DNA of 7,430 bases from Onstottus_B sp049273855. GTDB lineage: Bacteria; Acidobacteriota; Blastocatellia; UBA7656. Each line of letters starts with the position of its first letter. The stretch's first letter is position 1. The DNA is taken from positions 1-7,430 of the forward strand of contig JBASRN010000093.1 of NCBI GenBank assembly GCA_049273855.1. The letters run 5' to 3'. The notes beneath the pieces are model-generated. The model ran no database searches and was not told the DNA's origin. It was given only the letters and a program-made list of their open reading frames with translations. Of the stretch, positions 1 to 6,765 are shown piece after piece. A program made the position numbers and the translations under genes.

Positions 1-272
1 GAAGTTCCGACGACGACCGATCCCCCGGCGATGGTCTTAAAGGTCAGGACTTCCTCCCATCCTTTGGTGCTTCGTCCCCTCCACTTTCCCTCAAGCTTCT
101 TAAAGTGTTCGAAAGCCGCAACGGCTGGCTGCGGGGTTGGGGGTTTCTCGCCATCCGGGACGCGTGCCCGAACAAATATGGTTGGCTCTACGATCAGACC
201 GGCGAAAGCACTCGCCACAAGCAGAAGTCGGAGCGGTCCAACGACCAGGCTCTCCAGATGTCGCACGTTCAT
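1..272 (-). CDS. Secreted protein of unknown function, partial (C-terminus beyond the left edge)
   Basis: This gene runs off the left edge; about 90 N-terminal codons are visible. The ATG at 272-270 is preceded by a strong ribosome binding site (AAGGAG, minus strand, 286-281) eight bases upstream, which fixes the start. Residues 8-28 are hydrophobic (LVVGPLRLLLVASAFAGLIV), a likely signal peptide; AFA at 22-24 and VRA at 34-36 are possible cleavage sites. A Pro-rich linker (about 39-49) follows, then a segment reading FEHFKKLEGKWRGRS and continuing with WEEVLTFKTIAGGSVVVGT. From memory, this looks like a common class of exported acidobacterial proteins with a 'LxxLxGxWxG...GGS' core, probably a small beta-barrel; no function is known to me. 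It lies 28 bp downstream of the membrane YCII protein on the same strand, so it is probably the third gene of the sigma-factor operon. I infer that it acts outside the cytoplasmic membrane. Confidence 0.72.
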   Translation of the reverse strand, partial: MNVRHLESLVVGPLRLLLVASAFAGLIVEPTIFVRARVPDGEKPPTPQPAVAAFEHFKKLEGKWRGRSTKGWEEVLTFKTIAGGSVVVGT

Positions 273-300
273 AGGTGACTCTCCTTTCCATTGATTCAAA

Positions 301-912
301 TCAGAATTGGTCGATCTGTCTGATTTCAACGGTTCCCCCATACTTCAGGTGGGGACAACCTGCGGCGATCGCGACGGCGTGCTGATAATCCGTCGCTTGT
401 ATCAGGAAGTAACCCTCAATCAGGCTTTCCGTGGGACCGGGGAAGTTCTCCGATACCGACGCGCGGCCATCGGCCATCCTAAGGAGTCTGGCTTGCTCCT
501 TGAGCTTTTCGCCTCCTACAAGCAGCCCGGTCTTGCGAATCTCTCGAGCCCACGCGGAATACTCTTCGACGCTCTTCCGAACCTCTTCTGAAGATCTCTC
601 TTGCGATTCCTGCGCAGATGCTCGCAGCACCAGCATGAACTCAGGCATGCCCGGCTTTTGTGAGGACCCGGAGACCCACCGGGTACCGACGATTGCCCCC
701 AGAACAAAGACCGCGAGCGAGCCAGCCAGCGCGACGCCGATTTGGGAATAGCTCAACCGCCAGCCACGCCTGGGTGAGCGAATCAGGTTTGATCCTTTGA
801 GCGCTTCCACGATTCGTTCTTCAAGAAACGACGGCGGCATCTCCTCCCTGGTCAACCGATCAAACGCCTGGCGCTCTTGAGTGTTGAGGTCGTCTTTGAA
901 TTCCTTGCTCAT
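301..912 (-). CDS. Putative anti-sigma factor: single-pass membrane protein with extracytoplasmic YCII/DGPF-like domain
   Basis: A 203-residue protein starting at the ATG that overlaps the sigma-factor stop codon by 4 bp (ATGA), which suggests translational coupling. Residues 1-50 are charged and cytoplasmic; the part reading PPSFLEERIVEALKGSNLIR resembles the N-terminus of many anti-sigma-like proteins. RSPRRGWR (45-52) and a single hydrophobic helix (about 57-77) imply an N-in, C-out topology. Residues 91-200 resemble a YCII-related domain (PF03795): FMLVLRAS at the start, a helix EYSAWAREIRKTGLLVGGEKL (118-138), then SLIEGYFLIQATDYQHAVAIA (163-183) and a closing GGTVEIRQI. The DGPF signature is degenerate, with ENFPGP (155-160) in its place. 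No zinc-binding HxxxCxxC motif exists; the only cysteine is C186. Gene order and topology suggest it binds the adjacent ECF sigma factor and senses something outside the membrane; that role is inferred. Alternatively it is a membrane-anchored YCII protein without anti-sigma activity. Confidence 0.8.
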   Translation of the reverse strand: MSKEFKDDLNTQERQAFDRLTREEMPPSFLEERIVEALKGSNLIRSPRRGWRLSYSQIGVALAGSLAVFVLGAIVGTRWVSGSSQKPGMPEFMLVLRASAQESQERSSEEVRKSVEEYSAWAREIRKTGLLVGGEKLKEQARLLRMADGRASVSENFPGPTESLIEGYFLIQATDYQHAVAIAAGCPHLKYGGTVEIRQIDQF

Positions 913-1460
913 TGTTCCTCTGACTCCATCTGAAGCACTGCTCGCACGGTTTTTCGCGCGTGGAAGAGCTGGCTCTTTGAGGTGCCAACGCTGATTTCCA
1001 GGAGCAGGCTAATCTCTTCGTGGGTGTTCCCTTCTATGTCGTGTAACACGAGTACCTGGCGGTATCCTGCCGGCAGGCGAGCAATGGCTTGCTCCAGATC
1101 GATTCTCTCCGCTGGACGCGCAATGGTTGATGCCGGGAACTCGTCCGGTAGTTCATCTTCGGGCTGACGCCAACGCACACGGTTGAATTCACGCGTCCGG
1201 TTGATGAGTATGCCCACCAGCCAGGTTCTCAGACTTGATTTCCATTCAAATCGGGATAGCGACTTACATGCTCGAACCCAGGTGTCCTGGATGGCATCTT
1301 GAGCGTCTGCCTCCGAGCCTCCGACCAAACGCAGCCCCAAACGGTACAGCGTTGGAGTATGACGCCGATAAAGCTCCCTAAATGATCTCTCATCTCCAGT
1401 GCGAAGAAATCTGTTCACCAATACTCGGTCAGTCTTGCTAATCAAACCGCTGCTTTCCAT
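909..1460 (-). CDS. ECF-type RNA polymerase sigma factor (sigma70 family)
   Basis: A 183-residue protein with the two-domain layout of extracytoplasmic-function sigma factors. Region 2 spans about 14-98: RFLRTGDERSFRELYRRH, then DAIQDTWVRACKSLSRF (55-71, core-polymerase binding) and SSLRTWLVGILINRTREFNR (75-94, -10 recognition). A linker of about 20 residues leads to region 4 (about 118-176), where IARLPAGYRQVLVLHDIEG is followed by the helix-turn-helix EEISLLLEISVGTSKSQLFHARK (148-170). There is no C-terminal extension of the ECF41 or ECF42 type. The ATG start has no clear Shine-Dalgarno sequence, and no in-frame ATG, GTG or TTG was found over about 40 codons upstream; an internal TTG/GTG near residue 13 is possible but less likely. 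It directs polymerase to stress- or signal-specific promoters, probably including its own. It is the first gene of a set that continues with the overlapping membrane protein, its likely regulator, and the secreted protein. Confidence 0.93.
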   Translation of the reverse strand: MESSGLISKTDRVLVNRFLRTGDERSFRELYRRHTPTLYRLGLRLVGGSEADAQDAIQDTWVRACKSLSRFEWKSSLRTWLVGILINRTREFNRVRWRQPEDELPDEFPASTIARPAERIDLEQAIARLPAGYRQVLVLHDIEGNTHEEISLLLEISVGTSKSQLFHARKTVRAVLQMESEEQ

Positions 1461-1473
1461 TAGAACAATGAGT

Positions 1474-1498
1474 GACGACTGGGGGATGGACGGTTGTA
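1474..1498 (-). promoter_or_regulatory. Possible ECF-type autoregulatory promoter
   Basis: Upstream of the sigma-factor gene the minus strand reads TACAAC, 15 bases, then CGTC. This resembles the AAC-containing -35 and CGTC -10 elements bound by several ECF sigma factors, whose usual spacer is about 16 bases. The -10 would lie 13 bases before the ATG, giving a very short leader, which would fit the missing Shine-Dalgarno sequence. It was found by eye, with a one-base-short spacer, so chance is a real possibility. Confidence 0.2.
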
Positions 1499-1572
1499 TG
1501 GGTATCTCACTTCGTTCAGCTTTTGCCGCGAAGTCTCCGGCTCCGGGTAATCTACATGGAACGAACTTGACC

Positions 1573-2460
1573 TCACTGATCCTGCAGGGTGTTGGCTCTT
1601 GCGGAAGTAGCGCGGCTCAGCAGTTCGGGTGATTTCATCCGACGGCATTGCTCCTCAAAGCTCGGGAGCGGACCCTTCCAACGAAGATCTTCCACCGTGT
1701 CAAACATCGGCACATCCAATCGCAATGTCGCGAGGGTGCGAAACAAAAGAGCATCGTTCCAGGAGCTGAACAGCGAAGTGGACAGGCGTTGAGCGCTGCG
1801 GATCGATGGATGCCACCCTCTGAAATCCTTCGGGACGTTTTCAAGATGGACGTACTGGGACAAGACCAGTGATGCGGTCTTTGGTCCCCATCCCGGCACA
1901 CCTGGAAACCCATCAGCGCTGTCGCCGACAACGGCCAGGTAGTCCGGGATCGATTGCGGCTTCACGCCAAATTTGGCCACTACGCCGGCTTCGTCGCGTA
2001 AGACGTCCCGTCTTCGATCCAGTTGAACGACTCGTGTCCCCACAACGCACTGACTGAGGTCCTTATCCGGTGTACAAATGATTACCTGCCGCACACGGTC
2101 ATCCGGCGTTGCCTTAGCCGCCGCGGAAGCGAGCGCATCATCCGCTTCATAGAACACCATCGGCCACACCACGACCCCCATCGCTTCCAGCGCCTCTTCG
2201 AGGACCGGGAACTGCGAGAGCAACTCAGCAGGGACTCCTTCGCTCGTCTTGTATCCGGGATACAGGTCATTGCGAAAAGACTCAACCACGTGATCGGTTG
2301 CGACGCCGATATGAGTCGCGCCGCGTTCGATCATGGACAAAACAGAATGAAGGACGCCACGCACCGCGCCGATTTCCTGTCCGTGCAAGTCCGCCGCGGG
2401 CGGCACAGCAAAAAAGTGTCGAAACAGTTCGTAGGTCCCGTCAATTAAGTGTACGTCCAT
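1573..2460 (-). CDS. Stand-alone 5'-3' exonuclease / flap nuclease (DNA polymerase I N-terminal domain family)
   Basis: A 295-residue protein equivalent to the 5' nuclease domain of DNA polymerase I, without a polymerase domain. The PIN-like catalytic fold is recognisable from its acidic metal ligands: D7 in HLIDGTY, D56 in VATDHVVESFRNDLYPGYK, E105/D107/D108 in YEADDAL, D132/D134 in CTPDKDLSQ, and D180/D183 in VGDSADGFPGVPGWGPKTA. The last segment is also the helix-hairpin-helix DNA-binding loop (about 177-200). SFRNDLYPGYK is the conserved basic segment that contacts the flap or 5' end. The expected reaction is metal-dependent removal of 5' flaps, RNA primers or nicked strands during replication and repair. 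All key acidic residues appear present, so it is probably active. The ATG has a short GGAG four bases upstream (2468-2465). The 112-bp gap to the sigma-factor gene suggests a separate transcription unit. The product call is firm; it could serve a specialised role, since most bacteria also carry a full PolA. Confidence 0.92.
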   Translation of the reverse strand: MDVHLIDGTYELFRHFFAVPPAADLHGQEIGAVRGVLHSVLSMIERGATHIGVATDHVVESFRNDLYPGYKTSEGVPAELLSQFPVLEEALEAMGVVVWPMVFYEADDALASAAAKATPDDRVRQVIICTPDKDLSQCVVGTRVVQLDRRRDVLRDEAGVVAKFGVKPQSIPDYLAVVGDSADGFPGVPGWGPKTASLVLSQYVHLENVPKDFRGWHPSIRSAQRLSTSLFSSWNDALLFRTLATLRLDVPMFDTVEDLRWKGPLPSFEEQCRRMKSPELLSRATSARANTLQDQ

Positions 2461-2676
2461 ACGACTCCGAAGAAAGATCGACGATTGACCCAGGCAAGAT
2501 TGGGAGCGCCGTCAGGTTCGCACGGTCTAATGATCCCAGGAATGTCCGGCTAATCCGGAATCCTCGCGCCTCGTACTATTCTGCCAGGCTACGTTATAAC
2601 AGAGCCGGGTCTTCAAGAAACAGGCTATACTTCCGATGTTTTGACGACTGGAATCTGGTTCCTTCCGCACACTGCC
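2461..2676. other. Divergent intergenic region between the exonuclease and the DUF362 operon
   Basis: This 216-bp gap should hold the promoters of both divergent units. On the plus strand TATACT (2626-2631) is a fair -10 hexamer, but no convincing -35 lies at the right distance; a start near 2638 would give a leader of about 39 bases to the ATG at 2677. A short inverted repeat, TCCGG-CTAAT-CCGGA, lies at 2545-2559 and could be an operator, though five-base arms are common by chance. TTATAA at 2594-2599 is a self-complementary AT-rich site. No gene is visible here. Confidence 0.35.
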
Positions 2677-4530
2677 ATGGGAGTAGTTTACGAAGAGTTT
2701 GAGCGCGAGCTAAGCGTTTGGGACCGCAGGTATGCCGGCAGGCCTGCGCAGGAGATGATACGGCTCTTCCTTCTTGCCCTCGAGCGGGAACAAATAGTCT
2801 CGATCGCTTACAGCGAGGACGTTCTGAATCGCCGCCTCTGCTCGCTGCAGGTGCCGGATGAGGCCAGGGAGATTTTTCGCAGCGCGCTTGTCTGGGCCTG
2901 GAGAGACGAGGCGATGCACGCGATTTACGTCCGTGGCGCTCTGATGAAGCAACAGAACCTGGCTCTGCAAATGAACGCCTTTTTCCAGCAGACGGCCGGA
3001 GCCGTCGGCGGCTGGGCAGCCTCTGTGCGCCAGCATCTACATTGGTCCGACGCTCCCATCTCCAGCTTGCTTGCCGCCGCAGTTACCTGGACCGGCTACC
3101 TGACCGGTAAGGTGCCGGCAAGTGTGCGAGAGTATCTCGACTACGGATCATTCCGAGATTTCTGCGTCTACAATGTGGACGCCGAACGGACCGCGGCGCT
3201 TTGCTTCAAGCGTCTTGGGGATCTGGCAAGGCGCGGGGGCGAGGTCGAGAGCACGACGATACAGGATATTGATCGCATTCGGGAAGACGAGGAGCGCCAC
3301 CGGCGCGTCTTTGAGATTTTTGCAGAAGCACTGACCGATGACGGCCAGTTCGTGCCGGGCGAAACTACCGAGACTCTTGCGGCAAGGATCCGCGACGTTG
3401 GCGAGGTATTTCTGCCGCGGCGACTGCGCGCCGGTATAGCATGCGAGAATCCACTTGGCAATGGCGGCCGCGTCTGGGTTATGAGAGGTGAGACTTCAGA
3501 GGCTAAGCAGCCCTTGTTTATAAAGCTTCTGGAGGAATCGGCGTTGCGGGGCAGCCTCGAAGCCCGGGCGTCTTCGCTAGGCAAAACTGTTTCCGATGTT
3601 ACTGTGGTCATCAAGCCAACATTTATGCTTGGCTACCACCACAAGGACATGTCCCCGGTCACCGACCCGGAGCTCGTGGAAGAGCTTGCGCGGTATCTCA
3701 ACGAAAGCGGCTGCACGGATATCGCCCTAGTGGAGCAGCGCAACATCTATGATCATTTCTATCAGAATCGCTCTGTCGCAGAGGTGGCGCGCTACCTCGG
3801 CTTTGATTCAGAGCGTTACCGCGTAGTGGACGCCTCGCAGGAACAAGTGCCACACGCATACGCCAGAGGGCTTGGGCAATACTCTGTTAGTCAAACGTGG
3901 AGAGACGCCGATTTTCGGATTTCGTTTGGCAAGCTCCGAAGCCATTCCATCGAGTTTGTATCGCTTTCGGTTTCGAATACCGATGGGCTGGGCGCGCGTT
4001 GTGATGAATTTATCTTCTTCGAGCGGCAGGCTCAGCGTTACACCGCGAACATGATGCTGCTCGATCAGTTTCCGCCCCACTTCGCGCTGTTGGATGGCTA
4101 TGATCTCGCGCCCGATGGTCTGCTCGGGATGATGGGCTGCCCGCACCCGAAGTCGCCGCGTCGTTTGTACGCCGGCGGCGACGCGCTTGCTGTCGATCTG
4201 GTCGCCGCACGGCACATTGGCCTGAGCAACGCACGAGACGCCGGTGTGTTGCGCGAAGCCTGTCACTGGTTCGGGGACCCATCGCAGCAAATCGAAGTCA
4301 TAGGAACAGATGAGCCTGTTCCCGGATGGCGCAGTCCATATCACAATGAGTGGTCTACGCTGCTCAGCCTGCTCGCCTTTCCGGTCTACCAATACGCCAG
4401 CGACCGAGGGGCGGTCTTCGTTCCGGAGATGGACGAACAAGCTTTCCCCCCGATCACCGCCGAAAGTCCGCTTCTGCAATTGCGGCGCAAAAGCCTGCAG
4501 GCACTCCTTGGCCTGAGACATTCGGAATGA
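2677..4530 (+). CDS. Ferritin-like diiron domain fused to DUF362 domain
   Basis: About 617 residues from the ATG at 2677 (a TTG at 2641 would add 12; neither has a clear Shine-Dalgarno sequence, and the ATG is preferred because MGVVYEEFEREL begins the helical domain). Residues about 5-225 are alpha-helical with the spacing of a ferritin-like diiron carboxylate site: E36/E38 in ALEREQI, E78xxH81 in RDEAMHAIY, E170 in DAERTAALC, and E205xxH208 in EDEERHRRVF. This suggests bound iron and oxidase, oxygenase or hydroxylase chemistry. Residues about 295-520 match DUF362 (PF04015): VVIKPTFMLGYHHKD, TDPELVEELARYLNESG, ISFGKLRSH, ALLDGYDLAPDGLLG and GGDALAVDLVAARHIGL. No CxxCxxC ferredoxin motif is present. 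The C-terminal 100 residues (GWRSPYHNEWSTLLSLLAFP onward) I do not recognise. It overlaps the next gene by 4 bp, so the proteins are probably made together. The domain calls are sound; the reaction is unknown. Confidence 0.85.
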   Translation: MGVVYEEFERELSVWDRRYAGRPAQEMIRLFLLALEREQIVSIAYSEDVLNRRLCSLQVPDEAREIFRSALVWAWRDEAMHAIYVRGALMKQQNLALQMNAFFQQTAGAVGGWAASVRQHLHWSDAPISSLLAAAVTWTGYLTGKVPASVREYLDYGSFRDFCVYNVDAERTAALCFKRLGDLARRGGEVESTTIQDIDRIREDEERHRRVFEIFAEALTDDGQFVPGETTETLAARIRDVGEVFLPRRLRAGIACENPLGNGGRVWVMRGETSEAKQPLFIKLLEESALRGSLEARASSLGKTVSDVTVVIKPTFMLGYHHKDMSPVTDPELVEELARYLNESGCTDIALVEQRNIYDHFYQNRSVAEVARYLGFDSERYRVVDASQEQVPHAYARGLGQYSVSQTWRDADFRISFGKLRSHSIEFVSLSVSNTDGLGARCDEFIFFERQAQRYTANMMLLDQFPPHFALLDGYDLAPDGLLGMMGCPHPKSPRRLYAGGDALAVDLVAARHIGLSNARDAGVLREACHWFGDPSQQIEVIGTDEPVPGWRSPYHNEWSTLLSLLAFPVYQYASDRGAVFVPEMDEQAFPPITAESPLLQLRRKSLQALLGLRHSE

Positions 4531-5930
4531 CCAAGAGCGTTGCGATCATCGGCGCGGGTATGGGCGGCCTCGCGGCCGCGCTGCGGCTCGCCCAACACGG
4601 GTTTGAGGTGCGAGTCTTCGAGGCCAGCGCCGGACCCGGGGGGCTTGCCTCCAGCCTGGAGATTGGCGGACTCTCGTTTGATGCCGGACCCTACATTCTG
4701 CTCGACCGGGACGGACTCGAGTGGGCCTTCGAACAGCTCGCACTCAACCTCACCTCCTCGATAACCCTCAAGCGCATCGAGCATGTCTATCAGGTCGAAG
4801 TCGAGGATGGCCCTCTGGTGCGTGTCCTGGCGGATCTGGACCGAACTGCGCAGGGCTTTGAGAGCCTGTGGCCGGGAACCGGGGCTCGCTATCGCCGATT
4901 CGTCCACTCGACTGCTACGATTCATCAACGCCTGCGCTCGCTGCTCTACGTGTCACCGCCGGCGCCGGGAGTGCTGTTGCGGTCCGGAGCGTGGATTCAC
5001 CTGCCCTTCTTGCTTCGGTCGCTCGAGTCAGTGCTCCGGCGTGCGCGGCTGCCTCAATCGGTTATCGATGCGCTGGGAATCTGGACTCACGTCGCCGGAC
5101 AAACCCTGGCTCAGGCGCCGAGCCCGCTCGCCTTTGTACCCGCTTTGATACATACAAGCGGAGCCTTCTACCCGGTTGAGGGGATCGGAGCAATCCCACA
5201 GGCCCTGGCAAAGGCAGCCGCCGCGGCCGGGGTAGCGTTTCACTACGGAGTCAGGGTGAAGTCGATCAGATGCAAGGATGGCCGCGCGCACGGGATCGAA
5301 ACAGTGCAGGGAGACTATGTCGCCGCGGACGCCGTCCTTTCCAACTACGGCGGAGTCGGAACCTATTTGGATCTCGCTGACGTTCCCCAGAGCGTTCGCG
5401 ATCGTCTGCAGCGGCTGCCGCTCCAATCCCCCGGAGTTTGTGTCTATCTTGCCGTGCGTAATCCCAGCGAGGACCTGTACCTGAGATTCTTTCTCCCCGG
5501 CGGCGGCGAAACATGTCGATTGCTCGTGACGCCGTCTGCGATTGCGCCTCACCTAGAGCGAGACGGCTGGTGGCCCGCGCGTTTGATCGCGCCGATGCCG
5601 TACTCGCTCGCCCAGCGGGGAGTCGAGGCGCAGCGTGAATTCCTGGAGCGCGTGCTGGCCGAGAGCTGGTGGCGCGAACACGTCGGTGAGCATAGGTTAC
5701 TCGCAACCAGGACTCCTGCAGAGTGGAGCGTTCGACACAACTTATACCGCGAGAGCATGAACCCGGTAATGACCTCTCGGTTCATGCGAGCGGGGCGTAT
5801 CGCTCATCGGAGCCCCTGGGTGAAGGGGCTCTATCTCGCCGGGAGCTCGACGCATCCCGGTCAGTGGGTGAGCTTTTGCGCCATATCGGGCATCCTGGCA
5901 GCCGGCAAGATCTGTGAGGACTTCGCGTAG
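4527..5930 (+). CDS. Phytoene-desaturase-family FAD-dependent oxidoreductase (CrtI/CrtD-like)
   Basis: A 467-residue flavoprotein. The start is the ATG overlapping the upstream stop codon (ATGA), because MTKSVAIIGAGMGG opens the Rossmann fold directly; the open frame extends upstream to 4350 but only antiparallels the end of the previous gene. VAIIGAGMGGLAAALRLAQHG (residues 5-25) with E32 in VRVFEA forms the GxGxxG...E dinucleotide site, followed by GPGGLASSLEIGGLSFDAGPY. The mid-protein segment FYPVEGIGAIPQALAKAAAAAG and the C-terminal GLYLAGSSTHPGQWVSFCAISG (about 437-458) are the FAD-contacting signatures of phytoene desaturase relatives. Family members desaturate, saturate, isomerise or oxidise hydrophobic substrates at or near membranes. 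No carotenoid genes (phytoene synthase, cyclase) are visible, so a non-carotenoid lipid or isoprenoid substrate is equally likely. It is the middle gene of a tight three-gene set; the hydrolase start codon shares the last base of its stop. Confidence 0.9.
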   Translation: MTKSVAIIGAGMGGLAAALRLAQHGFEVRVFEASAGPGGLASSLEIGGLSFDAGPYILLDRDGLEWAFEQLALNLTSSITLKRIEHVYQVEVEDGPLVRVLADLDRTAQGFESLWPGTGARYRRFVHSTATIHQRLRSLLYVSPPAPGVLLRSGAWIHLPFLLRSLESVLRRARLPQSVIDALGIWTHVAGQTLAQAPSPLAFVPALIHTSGAFYPVEGIGAIPQALAKAAAAAGVAFHYGVRVKSIRCKDGRAHGIETVQGDYVAADAVLSNYGGVGTYLDLADVPQSVRDRLQRLPLQSPGVCVYLAVRNPSEDLYLRFFLPGGGETCRLLVTPSAIAPHLERDGWWPARLIAPMPYSLAQRGVEAQREFLERVLAESWWREHVGEHRLLATRTPAEWSVRHNLYRESMNPVMTSRFMRAGRIAHRSPWVKGLYLAGSSTHPGQWVSFCAISGILAAGKICEDFA

Positions 5931-6742
5931 TGCTTGATGCGGCCTTCCAGGAGGTGGGTGACGGCAGGCGGCTTCGGGTGGCACGCCTCGGCAGCGGACC
6001 GCCGCTGGTTTTGCTTCATGGTTATCCCGACAATCTGCAGATCTGGAGCGCATTGGCGCCGAGCCTCGCAGACCGATTCGAGGTGATCGCCTTCGACTGG
6101 CCGGGCATGGGCTACAGTGACGCGTGGCCCGGCGGGGCTTCTCCGTTTCAGATGGCTAACCGATTACTGGCCTTGCTCGACCGGTGGGGCATCCAACGCG
6201 CGACGCTGGCGGGAATAGACATGGGCGGCCAGCCGGCGCTTGTCTTCGCCGCACTGCACCCCGAACGAACCGCCGGTCTCGTGGTGATGAACTCGCTGGT
6301 GCTGTGGGATGAGGTTACTTCGTGGGAGATCGCCCTCCTGCGAAGATTCCAACTGAACCGGCTCATCATCCGTCACTTGCCGCGCATTGTGTTCTATCGG
6401 GCTGAGCGGACCTTTTTGCCGCCGGGGGTCTTGCTGCCGCTCGAGTTGCGAAATGACTTGTGGAGCAGCTTCCAGCGCGTGGAAGTGCGGAAGTTTATCT
6501 CGCGGATGTGCGCTGGATATCAGGCGACTCTGCCTCGCCTGCCTGAGTTGTACTCCAGGATCAGCTGTCCGACCCTGATTCTCTGGGGCGAGAATGACAA
6601 GCATTTTCCACCGGCGCATGGCGAACGGCTTCATCGGGCGATTTCTGACTCTCAGCTCTCGATTGTTCCGCGGGCCGAGCACTGGATGGTCTGGTACCTC
6701 GCGGAAAAGGTCGCGTCCGCGATGAAAGCACTTCAGAGTTGA
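5930..6742 (+). CDS. Alpha/beta hydrolase with Asp nucleophile (epoxide hydrolase / haloalkane dehalogenase / OleB-like)
   Basis: A 270-residue alpha/beta hydrolase starting with GTG; GAGGA (5916-5920) lies nine bases upstream, and the start overlaps the preceding stop by one base (TAGTG). Fold landmarks are VLLHGYPDN (27-35, oxyanion HGxP), FDWPGMGYSD (55-64), the nucleophile elbow AGIDMGG (94-100), LILWGENDKHFPP (216-228) with the probable acid D223, and AEHWMVWYLAEKV (249-261) with the catalytic H251. The elbow residue is Asp (D97), not the Ser of esterases and lipases. This points to hydrolysis through an alkyl-enzyme ester, as in epoxide hydrolases, haloalkane dehalogenases and the beta-lactone decarboxylase OleB. 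A cap region of about 90 residues (125-210) is rich in aromatic and basic residues. No signal peptide is visible, so it should be cytoplasmic. In context it probably acts on an oxidised product of the two upstream enzymes; this is inferred. Confidence 0.9.
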   Translation: MLDAAFQEVGDGRRLRVARLGSGPPLVLLHGYPDNLQIWSALAPSLADRFEVIAFDWPGMGYSDAWPGGASPFQMANRLLALLDRWGIQRATLAGIDMGGQPALVFAALHPERTAGLVVMNSLVLWDEVTSWEIALLRRFQLNRLIIRHLPRIVFYRAERTFLPPGVLLPLELRNDLWSSFQRVEVRKFISRMCAGYQATLPRLPELYSRISCPTLILWGENDKHFPPAHGERLHRAISDSQLSIVPRAEHWMVWYLAEKVASAMKALQS

Positions 6743-6765
6743 GCGGCGTGTCCTAACTTCAATCC

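Noticed and set aside
31..294. Plus-strand 87-codon open frame at the left end
   Set aside because: It lies opposite the secreted-protein gene, which has a strong ribosome binding site and a signal peptide.
2023..2448. Plus-strand open frame of 141 codons within the exonuclease gene
   Set aside because: Antisense to conserved exonuclease motifs; Arg/His-rich with no recognisable fold.
3168..3614. Minus-strand open frame of 148 codons opposite the DUF362 gene
   Set aside because: Composition is low-complexity Arg/Ser-rich with no motif; it is a shadow of the diiron-DUF362 frame.
3808..4521. Long minus-strand open frame (237 codons) opposite the DUF362 gene
   Set aside because: It lies entirely antisense to a gene with clear domains, has no recognisable family, and long antisense frames are expected in GC-rich DNA.
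4350..4526. 59-codon N-terminal extension of the FAD oxidoreductase frame
   Set aside because: The extension overlaps the end of the DUF362 gene out of frame and has a non-protein-like composition; the ATG at 4527 begins the Rossmann motif directly.
5028..5552. Minus-strand open frame of 174 codons opposite the FAD oxidoreductase
   Set aside because: Fully antisense to a confidently assigned gene, with no domain signature and no ribosome binding site that I could see.
6164..6682. Minus-strand open frame of 172 codons opposite the alpha/beta hydrolase
   Set aside because: It mirrors the hydrolase coding strand and shows no protein family features.
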